DNA of 64,000 nt from contig NZXG01000040.1 of assembly GCA_002701845.1 (NCBI GenBank), positions 106,579 through 170,578 on the forward strand, in the 5' to 3' direction. Both the position numbers and the translations under genes were made by a program. A model generated the notes under the pieces. The model had not been told where the DNA came from, searched no databases, and saw nothing but the letters and a program-made list of their open reading frames with translations. Of this stretch, positions 49,131 to 58,101 are shown in pieces (position 1 is the stretch's first letter; each line of letters begins with the position of its first letter). This DNA is from Pseudomonadales bacterium (GTDB taxonomy: Bacteria; Pseudomonadota; Gammaproteobacteria; Pseudomonadales; Ketobacteraceae).

Positions 49131-49613
49131 ATGGCTGCGAAACAGGTCTATGAAATTGTGGAGTACGTGGAGTCTGTGCACCGCGAGTTGGAGGCTATCC
49201 TGACGCAGGCGCGCGAGCACACAAACCATTACCAGTGGGAACTGGCGGTGGAATATCTGCGGCAGCGGGAAACCAATACCCAGGATGTACTGAAGCGGCT
49301 TAATGTTTCCACGCGGCAGCAGGTTTTGAATTCTTATATCCGTTATTACCCGATTGAGATTGAAAAGGAAATTCAGCAGCGCCTGGACCGGATCAGAGGC
49401 AGTCAGTCTTTCGATCCGGTGCAGGAGGTGATTGGCATTAAACAGCAGCTGGTGACCCTGGTGTCAGCTTGCAACAACAGTGTGTCGCTACCGGACGTGC
49501 AACAGTTATTCGAGGAGTATGCGGAATACGAGCGCAGTCAGCTGCAACGCTATGGCCGGCGCGCCGTGGAATTGAAGCAGGAATACAGCGGTAATGGCGG
49601 GGGGCAAACATGA
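49131..49613 (+). CDS. Unknown helical protein coupled to SDR-VKOR fusion
   Basis: A 160-residue, all-helical, charged protein without signal peptide or cysteine-rich motif (a single Cys in VSACNNS). GAGGAG lies about 8 bases before ATG 49131. Its stop overlaps the next start by 4 bases (ATGA), so translation is coupled to the fusion protein. The sequence RQRETNTQDVLKRLNVSTRQQVLNSYIRYYP (partly quoted) suggests a coiled coil. I do not recognise the family; a cytosolic partner or regulator of the fusion is plausible. Confidence 0.7.
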   Translation: MAAKQVYEIVEYVESVHRELEAILTQAREHTNHYQWELAVEYLRQRETNTQDVLKRLNVSTRQQVLNSYIRYYPIEIEKEIQQRLDRIRGSQSFDPVQEVIGIKQQLVTLVSACNNSVSLPDVQQLFEEYAEYERSQLQRYGRRAVELKQEYSGNGGGQT

Positions 49614-52087
49614 GTGACAGCCAACAGTCAATGCCGGCGATATTGATCACCGGTATTTCGGGCGGCATCGGCCAGCAATTGCGCAAAGCCCTGGCGGACA
49701 AGTACCAGGTGGTGGGAATCGACGTCAAGGTGGATGAGCAGGACGAGACAGCGGTGCAATGCGATCTCACCGATCCCGATTCAGTGAACCATGGCCTGGA
49801 TCTCATTCGCCAGCAGGTGGGCGACCGTCTTGCCGCGGTGATCCACCTGGCGGCCTATTTTGATTTCAGTGGTGAGCACAGCCCACTGTACGACAAGGTA
49901 AACGTAGAGGGCACCCGCAACCTGATGCGCGGGCTGCAGTCCTTTATGGTGGAGCGGTTTATTTATTCCTCCACGATGCTGGTGCATCAGCCCGGCGTGG
50001 TGGGTGAAAAAATCAACGAGGACACCCCCATCGGTCCGGGCTGGGCCTACCCCGAATCCAAGGCCAAGACCGAAGCGGTGATTCGTGAGGAGCGGGGGGA
50101 TATGCCGGTGCTGCTGTTGCGGCTGGCCGGGTTGTACGATGATGAATCGGCGGTGCCCACCCTGTCGCATCAGATCGCCCGCATCTATGAGCGCAACATG
50201 AAGAGCCATCTGTATTCCGGCGATCTGAATGCCGGCCAGGCCTTTATTCATCTCGACGATATGATGGCTGTGTTTCGGCGGGCCGTGGAACGGCGCAATG
50301 AGCTGCCGGAGAATCTGGCCATTCTCGCGGGCGAAAACCAGGTGCTGGGCTATCAGGCTCTGCAAAACCGAATCGGGGCCCTGGTGCATGGCAAGCGGCA
50401 ATGGGCCACGATTTCGGTGCCGGCCGCCATTGCCAAACCGGGCGCCTGGATGGAAACCAAAGCCGAACCGCTGGTGCCGGACGCCATCGATCAGGGCGAG
50501 CCACCCTTTATCAAGCCGTTTATGATCGATCTGGCCTCGGATCATTACGACCTGGATATTACCCGCGCCCGGGCGCTGTTGGATTGGGAGCCGACCCACA
50601 ACATCTGGTTTGGGCTCGAGAAAATGGTGGCCAGTCTAAAACGGGACCCGGTGGCCTGGTATGAGCGCAATGGGGTCACCGTCCCCCAGCAACTGGAGCA
50701 GGCTCAGGACGAGAAGGGGCTCAATCCCCACCAGCTGTTGCAACGGCATCAGGCGCGTTATCAGCAACAGCATCAGCAATCGCTGTGGGCCCACTTCATC
50801 AACCTGGCCCTGTCCGCCTGGCTGATTACCTCCCCCTTTGCCCTGGGCTATGAATCCGGCGCCATGATGGTGAGTGATGTGGGTGCCGGTCTGATCCTGG
50901 CAGTGACGGCGCTGCTGTCGCTGTCCTGGCGCATGAGTATCTGCCGCTGGTTGAGCGGTGCCGTGGGTCTTTGGCTGCTGGCCGCGCCACTGGTATTCTG
51001 GGCGCCCACGGCGGCGGCCTACATGAATGACACGCTGGTGGGTATGCTGGTACTGGGCTTCGCCCTGCTGGTGCGCCCCGCTCCGGGTATCGCACCGCTG
51101 GCAGCGGAGTCCGGTCCCACGGTGCCCCCGGGCTGGGATTATTCCCCGTCAGAATGGCTGCAGCGTCTGCCCATCACTATGCTGGCGGTGATTGGCTTTT
51201 TGATATCGCGTTATCTGTGCGCTTACCAGTTGGGGCATATTGAAGCGGTCTGGGACCCGTTCTTCGGTGGTGCCGCCGGTGATGGTAGCAATGGCACGGA
51301 GCAGATCATCACCTCCAGTGTGTCCAAGGCCTGGCCGGTACCGGATGCCGGTTTGGGGGCCATGACCTACGCCCTGGAGATCGTGACCGGTATTATGGGT
51401 TCCAACAAACGCTGGCGTACCATGCCCTGGCTGGTGATGACCTTCGGCATCTTGATTGTACCCTTGGGCGCAGTATCTATCTTTTTCATTATTATCCAGC
51501 CGGTAGTCATCGGCACCTGGTGTACTCTGTGCCTGGTTGCCGCGGCAGCCATGCTGCTGCAGATTCCCTATTCGCTGGACGAGGTGATTGCCAGCGGCGA
51601 ATACCTGTATCGCCGCAAACAGCGGGGCCATTCACTGCTGTTGACACTGTTCCGGGGTGATACCGACGACGGCGGACCGCAACAACACCCCAATCCGTTC
51701 CGCGGCTCCGCCTGGCAGGTTCTCAAAGGCATGACTGTCGGCGGTATCACGCTGCCCTGGAACCTTTTACTCTGTTTGCCCATCGGCATCTGGTTGATGT
51801 TCACCCGGTTGACCCTTGATCACAGCGGCGGCATGGCCAATGCCGATCATATGGTGGGCGCGCTGGTGTTAACCGTCGTCGTGACTTCATTGGCGGAGAC
51901 CGCGCGGGCGCTGCGGCTGTTGTTGATCCCGTTGGGGCTGGTGCTCATGATGACCCCCTTCGTTTATGGCGCAGCCATTGGTTCCATCGTGGCAGGCTGG
52001 ATCTGTGGTCTGCTGCTGATCGCCCTGGCATTGCCACGGGGCACCGTTAAACACCACTACGGCCGTTGGGACTATTGCATTGCCTGA
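49610..52087 (+). CDS. SDR epimerase-like domain fused to SPW/VKOR membrane domains
   Basis: An 825-residue fusion. Residues 1-345 are an extended SDR/epimerase with the NAD(P) motif ITGISGGIGQQL (Thr14-Gly21), HLAAYFDFSG and YPESK (catalytic Tyr/Lys). From about 390 the protein is polytopic: SPW-type paired helices (NLALSAWLITSPFALGY) then a VKOR-like bundle, with Cys537 in RYLCAYQLGHIEAVWDPFFGG (partly quoted) and the redox CxxC at Cys638-Cys641 (GTWCTLCLV). VKOR domains re-oxidise periplasmic disulfide catalysts through quinones. The role of the SDR half is unknown. Operon with the 160-aa gene and the FNT channel. Confidence 0.85.
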   Translation: MSDSQQSMPAILITGISGGIGQQLRKALADKYQVVGIDVKVDEQDETAVQCDLTDPDSVNHGLDLIRQQVGDRLAAVIHLAAYFDFSGEHSPLYDKVNVEGTRNLMRGLQSFMVERFIYSSTMLVHQPGVVGEKINEDTPIGPGWAYPESKAKTEAVIREERGDMPVLLLRLAGLYDDESAVPTLSHQIARIYERNMKSHLYSGDLNAGQAFIHLDDMMAVFRRAVERRNELPENLAILAGENQVLGYQALQNRIGALVHGKRQWATISVPAAIAKPGAWMETKAEPLVPDAIDQGEPPFIKPFMIDLASDHYDLDITRARALLDWEPTHNIWFGLEKMVASLKRDPVAWYERNGVTVPQQLEQAQDEKGLNPHQLLQRHQARYQQQHQQSLWAHFINLALSAWLITSPFALGYESGAMMVSDVGAGLILAVTALLSLSWRMSICRWLSGAVGLWLLAAPLVFWAPTAAAYMNDTLVGMLVLGFALLVRPAPGIAPLAAESGPTVPPGWDYSPSEWLQRLPITMLAVIGFLISRYLCAYQLGHIEAVWDPFFGGAAGDGSNGTEQIITSSVSKAWPVPDAGLGAMTYALEIVTGIMGSNKRWRTMPWLVMTFGILIVPLGAVSIFFIIIQPVVIGTWCTLCLVAAAAMLLQIPYSLDEVIASGEYLYRRKQRGHSLLLTLFRGDTDDGGPQQHPNPFRGSAWQVLKGMTVGGITLPWNLLLCLPIGIWLMFTRLTLDHSGGMANADHMVGALVLTVVVTSLAETARALRLLLIPLGLVLMMTPFVYGAAIGSIVAGWICGLLLIALALPRGTVKHHYGRWDYCIA

Positions 52088-52105
52088 GGCCTCTGGAGCC
52101 ACAAT

Positions 52106-52945
52106 ATGAAGCGGGCAAACCGCACACAAACCCCGATGGATGGGGAGGAAAAACGGGAAGCCCGCCGCCGGGAAATGCCCAGCGCCGCCGTGGTATTCGA
52201 AGCCATTCGCAATACGGCGGAGGCCGAGCTGCAACGGCCCCTGCTGGGGCTGGCCTGGTCGGCGCTGGCGGCGGGTTTATCCATGGGCTTTTCATTCGTG
52301 GCCCAGAGCCTGTTGTATCACCATACCCTGGACAGTAACTGGCGTACCATCGTCAGCAGCTTCGGCTATGCCGTGGGTTTCCTGTTCGTAATTCTCGGCC
52401 GGCAGCAGCTGTTTACCGAAAATACTCTGACGCCGGTGCTGGAAGTGCTGCGGGTGCGCAGTATGAGAGTGGTGTATGCCATTACCAAGCTGTGGCTGGT
52501 GGTGCTCTGTATGAACATTCTGGGCACCGCGGTCTTTGCCGCCGCTATTGCGGGCTTCCGTATATTTGAGCCGGAGGTGCAGATCGCCATGGCGAGTATT
52601 GCTCACCACGAGTACGCCAAACCCTTCTCGGTCATGTTTGTCCAGGCCATCTTCGCGGGCTGGCTGGTGGCCTTAATGTTGTGGCTGATGCCCTTTGCGG
52701 AAACCGCCCGGGTGGGGGTGATCATCGTGGTGTCCTTTGTTATCGGGTTGGCTCATTTCCCTCATGTGGTGGCCGGTTCAGTGGCTGCTTTTTATGCCGT
52801 GTTCACCGGTGAAGAAACCATCCTGGCTTATTTGGGTCGCTTCTTTGCGCCCACGATCCTGGGTAATATGGTAGGCGGCATCATGCTGGTAGCCGCGGTT
52901 AATTACGCCCAGGTGGCTTACAGCGACCCCGAAAACCATAAGTAA
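52106..52945 (+). CDS. Formate/nitrite transporter family channel (YfdC-like)
   Basis: A 279-residue FNT-fold membrane protein with about six helices and a soluble N-terminal extension (about 1-45). Helix regions include LGLAWSALAAGLSMGFSFVAQ, GFLFVILGRQQLFTENTL and PHVVAGSVAAFYAVFTGE. The QLFTENT segment matches the FocA filter region. Substrate is not certain, and YfdC-type members are poorly characterised. 18 bases downstream of the SDR-VKOR gene. Confidence 0.88.
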   Translation: MKRANRTQTPMDGEEKREARRREMPSAAVVFEAIRNTAEAELQRPLLGLAWSALAAGLSMGFSFVAQSLLYHHTLDSNWRTIVSSFGYAVGFLFVILGRQQLFTENTLTPVLEVLRVRSMRVVYAITKLWLVVLCMNILGTAVFAAAIAGFRIFEPEVQIAMASIAHHEYAKPFSVMFVQAIFAGWLVALMLWLMPFAETARVGVIIVVSFVIGLAHFPHVVAGSVAAFYAVFTGEETILAYLGRFFAPTILGNMVGGIMLVAAVNYAQVAYSDPENHK

Positions 52946-52978
52946 TACATCCTGTTGCAGCCCCCGCGAGGCCCTTGT

Positions 52979-53128
52979 ATGGGTTGCAAGGGTTGTAATT
53001 ACTACAACGAAAACAAGGTTAAAGCGGTTAAAGCTGAACGCTTCATGACCAGCTTCGATGGCGGGTGGCGGGATGCACCGGTGGCCATGGAGGCTGGCAC
53101 GCTAGCTGCTTCTTTATCGGATAGATAG
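52979..53128 (+). CDS. Possible 49-aa CxxC mini-protein
   Basis: From ATG 52979 a 49-residue frame begins MGCKGCNYYNENKVKAVKAE, with a C-x2-C pair, and ends at TAG 53128. GCGAGG lies about 8 bases upstream. It fills the FNT-GH13 spacer. Against it, its start overlaps the candidate TGTA-N5-TACAA operator, and the C-terminal half looks unremarkable, so it may be a chance frame. Confidence 0.3.
   Translation: MGCKGCNYYNENKVKAVKAERFMTSFDGGWRDAPVAMEAGTLAASLSDR
52993..53007. promoter_or_regulatory. TTGTA-N5-TACAA palindrome upstream of GH13 operon
   Basis: GTTGTA-ATTAC-TACAAC (52992-53008) is a 6-bp dyad with a 5-base spacer, about 166 bases before the first GH13 gene. It matches the palindromes at 17587 and 49025. 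Confidence 0.45.
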
Positions 53129-53173
53129 AAGTTAGAAATACACTGTGCGAGCAAGGACCAGGGATTAACGCAC

Positions 53174-54943
53174 ATGTTTAGCGAGCATGAGACTGACGAC
53201 GAAATGGACATTCGCTGGTGGCGTTTGCCGGTGATCAACCGGCCCCAGTGGTCAGCGAAGGGCAGCCACTTGCGATTGGGTGAGTGGTGGCGGCATGCGG
53301 TTATCTATCAGATTTTTCCGCAAAGCTTTCAGGATACCAGCGGGAATGGCGTAGGCGATCTCACTGGCATAGTGCGCCGGCTCGACTATATACGCTCGCT
53401 GGGTGTAGAAGCCATCTGGTTGAACCCCATCTTTCCCTCCACCCACGAAGATGCCGGCTACGATGTGCTGAAACACACCGATGTTGACCCCATGTTTGGC
53501 GATCTGGAGGATTTTAAAAGGTTGCTGGCAGTGGCCCATGATCTGGGCATGAAGGTTATTATTGACCAGGTATGGAATCATACCTCCTCGGCGCACCCCT
53601 GGTTTGTGGAAAGCCGCAGTAATCGTCACAACGCCAAAGCCGACTGGTATGTGTGGGCTGACCCGAATCCGAACGGTGGCCCTCCCAACAACTGGATCTC
53701 GGCCTTCAGCGGTCGCAGCGCCTGGTGCTGGGATGATTCCCGTGAACAATACTATCTCGCCAATTTCATGCCATCGCAGCCGGATCTGAACTGGCATAAC
53801 GAGGCAGTGATCAATGCCCAGTTGCACAAGGCCAGGACCTGGCTGGAAATGGGCGTGGACGGTTTTCGCATCGATGCCGTGAACTTTTTTGTGCATGATC
53901 CTGCGTTGCGGGATAACCCCCCCCGGCAACCGCGCCACGGCGAGCCCGACGGCATCGACATGGGCAACCCCATGGCCTCCCAGCTGTTTACCAACAGCTT
54001 CTGTCGCGACGAAACACTGGCCAAACTGCCCAGAATAAGAGCCCTGATGGATGAGTTCCCCAACACGGTAACCCTGGGGGAGGTAACCCTGTGTGAGGAC
54101 TCCATTGAGCTGTCCGGCCGTTATGTGACGGGGGATGACCGTTTGCACCTGGTCTACAACAGTGCTCTGTTGCAGGAGGCACCACTCACTGCTGATATGC
54201 TGCGACAGATAATGGAGAAGACGCTGGCCGCATTTCCCGATGGCGGCCAGTGTTGGATGGTGGGCAATCACGATTATCAACGACTCAGCAGCCGCTGGAC
54301 CGGGGCAGATGCCAACGGCGAGCCTTACCCTCCGTCGTTTTATCATATGGTCGCCGCTCTACTGGTAGCCCTGCCCGGTGCTTTGAGCTTGTTCCAGGGC
54401 GACGAGTTGGGATTGCCCCTGGCGGAAATACCGGAGGATATTCCCCCGGACGCCATGCAAGACCCTTACGGTCGCAACCTGTACCCCAAGGTGCCGGGGC
54501 GCGATGGCTCCCGCACACCCATGCCATGGGCCCGGGATCAGGTCAATTTGGGATTTTCCGCGGCGGAAAAACTCTGGTTGCCCATCCCCAAACGTCACCA
54601 CCGGTATACGGTTGAGGAGCAGAATGGCACGCCGCAATCGCTGCTGAATACCTGGCGCCGCATGCTGCAATGGCGGGCCGCCCAGCCGGCTCTGGTGGCC
54701 GGTGAGTACGAGCCTCTGGCCGGCAACCAGGCCCTGTTTGTGTTTCAGCGCCGGTATGCCGAGCAGCGTCTTATCTGTATTTTTAATATCTCACCCCGGG
54801 AACAGACGTATTCCGTGGAGCATCCCACGGGTCCTCATCGGGTGGGCTGGCTGAGCGTGAATCAGGAAGCACCGGAGCGGCTGCCGGAGCGGATCTGCAT
54901 GGTGCCCTGGGGCGCCGTGTTCATCAGTGTGATTGAGGCTTGA
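53174..54943 (+). CDS. GH13 alpha-glucosidase-like enzyme
   Basis: A 589-residue cytoplasmic GH13 enzyme with all catalytic residues: nucleophile Asp234 (GFRIDAVNFF), acid/base Glu303 (VTLGEVT) and stabiliser Asp367 (GNHDYQ). WWRHAVIYQIFPQSF and GYDVLKHTDVDPMFG are oligo-1,6-glucosidase/exo-alpha-glucosidase signatures. No signal peptide. AGGGA lies about 10 bases upstream. It is followed after one base by a paralogue. Related marine enzymes transglycosylate small alcohols, so a compatible-solute role is possible; substrate unproven. Confidence 0.9.
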   Translation: MFSEHETDDEMDIRWWRLPVINRPQWSAKGSHLRLGEWWRHAVIYQIFPQSFQDTSGNGVGDLTGIVRRLDYIRSLGVEAIWLNPIFPSTHEDAGYDVLKHTDVDPMFGDLEDFKRLLAVAHDLGMKVIIDQVWNHTSSAHPWFVESRSNRHNAKADWYVWADPNPNGGPPNNWISAFSGRSAWCWDDSREQYYLANFMPSQPDLNWHNEAVINAQLHKARTWLEMGVDGFRIDAVNFFVHDPALRDNPPRQPRHGEPDGIDMGNPMASQLFTNSFCRDETLAKLPRIRALMDEFPNTVTLGEVTLCEDSIELSGRYVTGDDRLHLVYNSALLQEAPLTADMLRQIMEKTLAAFPDGGQCWMVGNHDYQRLSSRWTGADANGEPYPPSFYHMVAALLVALPGALSLFQGDELGLPLAEIPEDIPPDAMQDPYGRNLYPKVPGRDGSRTPMPWARDQVNLGFSAAEKLWLPIPKRHHRYTVEEQNGTPQSLLNTWRRMLQWRAAQPALVAGEYEPLAGNQALFVFQRRYAEQRLICIFNISPREQTYSVEHPTGPHRVGWLSVNQEAPERLPERICMVPWGAVFISVIEA

Positions 54944-54944
54944 T

Positions 54945-56603
54945 ATGCAACAGTCCTGGTGGCAAAACGCGGTCATTTATCAAATCTATCCCCGCAGCTT
55001 TTATGACAGCAGCGGCGATGGCGTGGGCGATCTGAAGGGGATCGTGCAGCGTCTCGATTACATCGCGTCTCTCAATGTGGATGCCATCTGGGTAAGCCCG
55101 TTTTATCCCTCGCCGATGCAGGACTTTGGCTACGACGTGTCGGATTACTGTGGCGTGGATCCCATGTTCGGATCGCTGGAGGATTTTAAGGAATTACTGA
55201 ATAAGGCGCACCAACGGGGACTGAAGGTTTTGTTGGATCAGGTCTGGTGTCACAGCTCAGAGCAACACCCCTGGTTTCTCGAAAGCAAACAGGATCGTCA
55301 CAATTCCAAGGCGGACTGGTATGTGTGGAGCGACCCGAAACCCAACGGTGATCCTCCCAACAACTGGTTGGCTACCTTTGGGGGGCAGGCCTGGAGCTGG
55401 CATCCCGCCCGGGAGCAATATTATCTGCATCACTTCCTCAGTTGTCAGCCGGCACTGAACTGGCACAATCCCAAAGTGCAGGAGGCCATGCTGGAGGTGG
55501 GTCGGTTCTGGCTGGAGCTGGGTGTGGACGGTTTTCGCTTCGATGTGATCAATTTTTTGATGCACGATCGCCAGCTCCGCGATAACCCCATCCGCCCGGC
55601 GGATCAGCCGGCACCGGCGGGCGGTTCCCTGGCCATTCCGTTTTTCCGCTACATCAACCGGTACAATATAGGCCAGGACATCACCTACGCCACCTTGCCC
55701 AGGATCCGGCAATTGCTGGAAGAGTTTCCCCATACCACCAGCCTGGCGGAAATATCCAGTGCCGAGGAGCCGCTGGCGGAATCGCTGAAAGCGGTGGGGC
55801 CTGATTGCCTGCATATGGCCTACAACTCGGCGTTGATGACCGAGAAACTGCTGACAGCGGAGCAGCTGCGGGACACCCTGCGCCGGGCCCAACCACTGAT
55901 AGCCCGGGGAGGATTGTGCTGGACCGCGGGCACTCATGATTTTCCCCGTCTGGCCAGTCGCTGGCATCAGCAGCTGATGTCGGATCGCTTTGATCAGGAG
56001 GCCTTTAACCTGATGTTGGCGGTATTGATGGTCGGCCTGCCGGGCAGTACCTGTATCTACCAGGGGGATGAACTGGGCCTGCCGGAGGCGCAACTGGCGT
56101 TTGATCAATTACGGGATCCGTTCGGTATTCGTAATTATCCGCAGGTAGCCGGGCGCGACGGTTGTCGTACCCCACTGCCCTGGCATCGCGGCCAGCCCCA
56201 TCACGGCTTTAGCGACGGGCCCACCACCTGGCTGCCGGCACCGCAGGATCACGAAGTGTTCGCGGTGAGCGAACAGGAGCGCCAACCCAGTTCTCTGCTG
56301 AATCAATACCGGCGATTGCTGCAATGGCGCCGGGAGCAGCCGGCACTGAACAAAAGCCTGGCGGTGCATACACTGGAAACCCAACCGGAGATACTGGGTT
56401 TTACCCGGGGCTCCGATACCACCCAGCCTCTGACATTTTTATTCAATTTCACCGATCAAATCCAGCATCAGCCGCTGGATACCTTACCCGAACTTTACTT
56501 TGAACCCGCCTGGCTACACGGGGGCGCACGGCAGTTTACCGATACGCTGGAACTGCCGCCCCACGGTGTCCTGGTAACCGAGAGTGGTATTCCCCATGAC
56601 TGA
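54945..56603 (+). CDS. Second GH13 alpha-glucosidase-like enzyme
   Basis: A 552-residue paralogue of the preceding enzyme. Catalytic Asp200 (GFRFDVINFL), Glu269 (SLAEISS) and Asp332 (AGTHDFPRL) are present, though the usual NHD is THD here, and GEI is AEI, both of which may shift specificity. N-terminus WWQNAVIYQIYPRSFYD. It starts one base after the upstream stop and overlaps the AraC gene by 8 bases, so the three are one operon. Likely produced by tandem duplication and divergence. Confidence 0.9.
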   Translation: MQQSWWQNAVIYQIYPRSFYDSSGDGVGDLKGIVQRLDYIASLNVDAIWVSPFYPSPMQDFGYDVSDYCGVDPMFGSLEDFKELLNKAHQRGLKVLLDQVWCHSSEQHPWFLESKQDRHNSKADWYVWSDPKPNGDPPNNWLATFGGQAWSWHPAREQYYLHHFLSCQPALNWHNPKVQEAMLEVGRFWLELGVDGFRFDVINFLMHDRQLRDNPIRPADQPAPAGGSLAIPFFRYINRYNIGQDITYATLPRIRQLLEEFPHTTSLAEISSAEEPLAESLKAVGPDCLHMAYNSALMTEKLLTAEQLRDTLRRAQPLIARGGLCWTAGTHDFPRLASRWHQQLMSDRFDQEAFNLMLAVLMVGLPGSTCIYQGDELGLPEAQLAFDQLRDPFGIRNYPQVAGRDGCRTPLPWHRGQPHHGFSDGPTTWLPAPQDHEVFAVSEQERQPSSLLNQYRRLLQWRREQPALNKSLAVHTLETQPEILGFTRGSDTTQPLTFLFNFTDQIQHQPLDTLPELYFEPAWLHGGARQFTDTLELPPHGVLVTESGIPHD

Positions 56604-56991
56604 ACAGCAACCCCTCAGATCCATCAGCGATACCCACAATGGCGTGTCCCGGGCCGAGCACTTGATGGAGCGTACCCGGAATTACGTTGATGCGCACATT
56701 CAACAACCGATTAAAGTTGGGGATCTGGCGCAACACTTGGGCCTGTCGGAACGGCACCTGGCGCGTCTGGTACGACGGTATCTGGGTATCAGTGTGCACC
56801 AGTTTATTCTCAAGCGGCGTTTGTTACGCGCCAAAGAGCGTTTGTGTGGTAGCGAGCCATTGAGTGTTGTGGCTTATCAATGTGGGTTTTGTTCGCAGAG
56901 TCATATGAATGCGACATTCAGTCGCATGTTGTCACTGACACCGCGCCAGTATCGAATTCAGGCGCAAACCCGAGACATGGCCGAAATCTGA
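56596..56991 (+). CDS. Minimal AraC-family transcription regulator
   Basis: A 131-residue protein that is essentially only the two-HTH AraC DNA-binding domain (about 25-125): IKVGDLAQHLGLSERHLARLVRRYLGISVHQFI (partly quoted) and SVVAYQCGFCSQSHMNATFSRMLSLTPRQYR. No ligand-binding domain, as in SoxS/MarA. It overlaps the end of the second GH13 gene by 8 bases, so it is coupled and may autoregulate the operon. Its binding sites are unknown. Confidence 0.85.
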   Translation: MTEQQPLRSISDTHNGVSRAEHLMERTRNYVDAHIQQPIKVGDLAQHLGLSERHLARLVRRYLGISVHQFILKRRLLRAKERLCGSEPLSVVAYQCGFCSQSHMNATFSRMLSLTPRQYRIQAQTRDMAEI

Positions 56992-57205
56992 AATACAGCA
57001 AATTGCCACCTGAGTACAGTGACGGTGAAGATGCATACAGTCAAAGTCAGCAGTTTGCCGGAAGCAGAGATGTTTTCGCAAGCGAGGCGCACAGCGTCGT
57101 TATCGATGACTTTCAACAATTGCGTGCCTCATTAGTTTGGGCGATATCCTGCGGCACGGAGAGTTATCAACCTTGGGAACAATTCAGGAGCGCAAGTTCG
57201 TAGCA

Positions 57206-57655
57206 ATGGTAAACAGTGAAAAGACCTGGATCCTAATTGCAGATGGAGCCAAAGCCATGGCGCTGGCTTACAAAGGCCCTCACCAGCCCCCGAAACCGGT
57301 AGACAGCGGTAAGCTCACTCATACCAATGCGCCTTCCCGTGAGCTGGAGGATACGGAGCGGGGCCGGGTGTTTCAAAGCGCCAGCGGCGCCCGGTCCGCC
57401 ATGGAGCGTCACACCGATCCCCATGAACATGAAAAGAAAGTGTTTGCTGACGAGGTGGCCAGCTTTCTCAGTGACCGGCACACAGAATTTGATCGTCTGG
57501 TGCTGGTCTCGGCACCCAAAATGCTCGGCTACCTGCGCAAGTCACTGGGTGCCGAGGTCAGGTCCAAGATCAGCGATGAGGTGAGCAAAGATCTCACGAA
57601 CGAGCCGGTGGACCAATTGCCGCGCCTGTTAAGCGACGTAGTTTATTTTGAATGA
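57206..57655 (+). CDS. Host-attachment family protein
   Basis: A 149-residue protein of the family annotated as required for attachment to host cells (PF10116-type). Features: WILIADGAKAMALAYKGP at the N-terminus, RGRVFQSASGARSAMERHTDPHEHEKKVF and FDRLVLVSAPKMLGYLRKSLG. Function in bacteria is not settled; the fold resembles the peptide-release-factor eRF1-like domain. ATG 57206; the nearest AGGAG is 15 bases upstream, somewhat far. Independent of the AraC operon by a 214-base gap. Confidence 0.8.
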   Translation: MVNSEKTWILIADGAKAMALAYKGPHQPPKPVDSGKLTHTNAPSRELEDTERGRVFQSASGARSAMERHTDPHEHEKKVFADEVASFLSDRHTEFDRLVLVSAPKMLGYLRKSLGAEVRSKISDEVSKDLTNEPVDQLPRLLSDVVYFE

Positions 57656-57699
57656 GCGGTTTAACGATGAGCTGTTTAATGACAAGCAAGGAGAGAAAC

Positions 57700-58071
57700 A
57701 TGGCACGACTCACATTTAAACACGGCGGCATTGCCGCATTGGTTTTGTCGGCCGGTCTGGCTGGTTGCAGTTCCATGGCGCCCCCCACCACCGAATTGGC
57801 TCAGGCTCGCTCTGACGTGCAAAACGCCCAGAGTGAAGATGCCGACGAATATGCGGGCTTGGCTCTGAATGAAGCGCAGTACAAGCTGAAGCAGGCGGAA
57901 AAAGCGATGCAGGAGGAGAACTATCTGGAGGCTAAGCGACTGGCGGAAAAAGCCGCAGCCGATGCCCGCCTTGCCGGCATCACCGCGCGCAAAGAGAGAA
58001 CCAAACAGGCGCTGAAAGAGGTGAACGACAGCCTCGACACGCTGCGCAGCGAACTGGGACTGGAATCATAA
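57700..58071 (+). CDS. DUF4398-type lipoprotein
   Basis: A 123-residue lipoprotein: signal ending in lipobox LAGC (LSAGLAGCSS), then a single helical DUF4398 repeat region (ELAQARSDVQNAQSEDADEY, LNEAQYKLKQAEKAM). AAGGAG lies 8 bases before ATG 57700. Followed 30 bases later by a related OmpA-fused lipoprotein; the pair likely acts together in the periplasm. Confidence 0.85.
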   Translation: MARLTFKHGGIAALVLSAGLAGCSSMAPPTTELAQARSDVQNAQSEDADEYAGLALNEAQYKLKQAEKAMQEENYLEAKRLAEKAAADARLAGITARKERTKQALKEVNDSLDTLRSELGLES

Positions 58072-58101
58072 GCAGGATTTATTGAGATAAGGAGAATTTA
58101 T

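Noticed and set aside
49131..56991. Phage-defence island
   Set aside because: No nuclease, reverse transcriptase, TIR, STAND NTPase or restriction genes are present; the content is redox, transport and carbohydrate enzymes.
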